DNA of 5,135 bases from Candidatus Altarchaeales archaeon. GTDB lineage: Archaea > Altiarchaeota > Altiarchaeia > IMC4 > SCGC-AAA252-I15. Of this stretch, positions 4,286 through 5,135 are shown piece after piece. Numbering within the stretch: the first letter of the stretch is position 1; every line of letters begins with the position of its first letter. Location: positions 1 to 5,135 of the forward strand of contig VGJA01000086.1 in assembly GCA_016867655.1 (NCBI GenBank), given 5' to 3'. The notes under the pieces are model-generated. The model had not been told where the DNA came from. It ran no database searches and saw nothing but the letters and a program-made list of their open reading frames with translations. Position numbers and translations under genes: made by a program.

Positions 4286-5135
4286 TCATTTGGTCAGCGT
4301 CTTGCAGCCCTTCTTAGTCAATAAAATCATGTCTTCAAACCTTATGCCAAATTTGTTTGGGATGTATACGCCTGGTTCTACTGTGAAAACCATGTTTTCC
4401 TTTAATATGTCTCTTGATTCAGAACTTAGGGTGGGTTTTTCATGCACGTCCAAGCCGACTCCATGTCCTGCCGAATGGTAGAACTTGAAGCCTTTCTTCT
4501 CCAAACGGCTTTCTATGAAATGGTGTATTTCGCATGCTTCCATTCCCAGATGTATTCTATCTACTGCCTCCAGCTGCAGGTTTCTTATGAACTCCACCAG
4601 TTCTTTTTCCTTTTTGCTTATTTTTCCAACAGCCAGTGTTCTAGTCATGTCAGAATAGTAGCCTTGATATCTGCCGCCCAAGTCCACTACCACCAATCCT
4701 TTCTCAATCTTCTGTCTGCTTGCGTGGGCGTGTATGTCTGCGCCGTTTTTGCCTGAAGCCAGTAGCATTCCATGCTGGAAGGGCGGCGTTTCAGAGCCAA
4801 GCTTCCTGATTGTGTGTTCTATTTCAGCGACAGCGTCCAATTCTCTGACGCCCTTTTTGACTACTGAATAAGCTTTTTTCATGCCCCCTGAAGCTATTGC
4901 AGCAGCCTTATTCAGCATCTCAATCTCATATCCCGTCTTTACAGCTCTTTGTTCCTCCACAATGTCCGTCTGCTTTAGCCTGCATTCAAGCGTGCCTTTA
5001 AGCTTTTTGAAGTGGCTTGCACTCAAGTTTTCAACCCCAAGCTTCCTGCACTTCAACGTCTTTATCTTCTGTTTTACCGCATTCTCCTTGTATACTCTGA
5101 CTTCAAAAGGATATTCCCTTGAATTGTATAAGTCT
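4286..5135 (-). CDS. M24 metallopeptidase, Xaa-Pro dipeptidase/aminopeptidase type (5' end outside the window)
   Basis: A cytosolic creatinase-fold peptidase expected to remove or split residues next to proline. The frame stays open to the right edge (first whole codon at 5134), so the TTG at 5056 is not the real start and the N-terminal domain is mostly missing. Of the 282 visible residues, the five dimetal ligands are all present: D151 in VVVDLGG, D162 in YYSDMTRT, H224 in SAGHGVGLDVHE, E253 in FTVEPGVY and E267 in RFEDMILL. Also present are the substrate-side histidines in DIHAHAS and DVHE. The family's usual length is about 350-400 residues, so roughly the first fifth or more of the protein lies beyond the edge. 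It leads the visible part of the minus-strand operon, with the methyltransferase following after 29 bases. PepQ versus another M24 Xaa-Pro enzyme cannot be decided here; methionine aminopeptidase is less likely because of the extended N-terminal frame. Confidence 0.9.
   Translation of the reverse strand, partial: DLYNSREYPFEVRVYKENAVKQKIKTLKCRKLGVENLSASHFKKLKGTLECRLKQTDIVEEQRAVKTGYEIEMLNKAAAIASGGMKKAYSVVKKGVRELDAVAEIEHTIRKLGSETPPFQHGMLLASGKNGADIHAHASRQKIEKGLVVVDLGGRYQGYYSDMTRTLAVGKISKKEKELVEFIRNLQLEAVDRIHLGMEACEIHHFIESRLEKKGFKFYHSAGHGVGLDVHEKPTLSSESRDILKENMVFTVEPGVYIPNKFGIRFEDMILLTKKGCKTLTK

Noticed and set aside
4442..4756. Plus-strand open frame of 104 codons
   Set aside because: It is antisense to the metal-binding core of the M24 peptidase, whose motifs are intact in the minus frame.
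5054..5056. TTG at 5056 as the peptidase start
   Set aside because: The frame continues open for 26 more codons to the window edge, and M24 Xaa-Pro enzymes have a longer N-terminal domain, so the gene is cut by the window.

Overview
The window most likely comes from an archaeon. The best evidence is a full-length RNase P protein of the Rpp21/RNP4 family, found in archaea and eukaryotes but not bacteria. Arginine is mostly AGG/AGA, a TATA-like box precedes a short leader, and a putative terminator is made only of oligo-T runs. Compact spacing and an archaeal-type P-loop ATPase suggest a small-genome, perhaps uncultivated (DPANN-like) lineage, but the phylum cannot be fixed from this sequence.

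Layout. The plus strand, 1-1532, carries a two-gene pyrimidine operon, pyrE (orotate phosphoribosyltransferase) and pyrF (OMP decarboxylase), separated by one base. Together they perform the last two steps of de novo UMP synthesis. At 1512-1650 the end of pyrF runs into a short repeat array: two 43-bp copies with a 46-bp period, plus a degenerate echo of the pyrF 3' end. Everything from 1660 to the right edge is on the minus strand and converges on pyrEF. Read in the direction of transcription it is: a 5'-truncated M24 metallopeptidase of the Xaa-Pro dipeptidase type, a spermidine-synthase-like methyltransferase, RNase P Rpp21 (overlapping the previous gene by 23 bases), an oligo-T terminator, a TATA-like promoter, an ATPase with a DUF4143-type C-terminus, a broken copy of the Rpp21 3' end, and an easily missed 34-residue single-pass membrane protein.

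The most notable structure is around the ATPase. The final 68 bp of homology to the Rpp21 coding end is present twice in direct orientation, 1462 bp apart (1791-1858 and 3253-3320, 64/68 identical). The ATPase, its promoter and the terminator lie between the copies. One side keeps an intact rpp21 and the other keeps only a 3' fragment. This resembles an insertion that regenerates the 3' end of its target gene, as integrative elements do at tRNA genes, although no recombinase is visible. A tandem duplication of rpp21 followed by decay of one copy is the main alternative. In either case the small membrane-protein gene, probably once directly behind rpp21, now appears to sit in the ATPase transcription unit.

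The window holds no tRNA, rRNA or CRISPR array that I can see. The only stretches without a long gene are 1533-1881 (repeat array, small membrane gene, Rpp21 fragment) and 3142-3232 (promoter and terminator).
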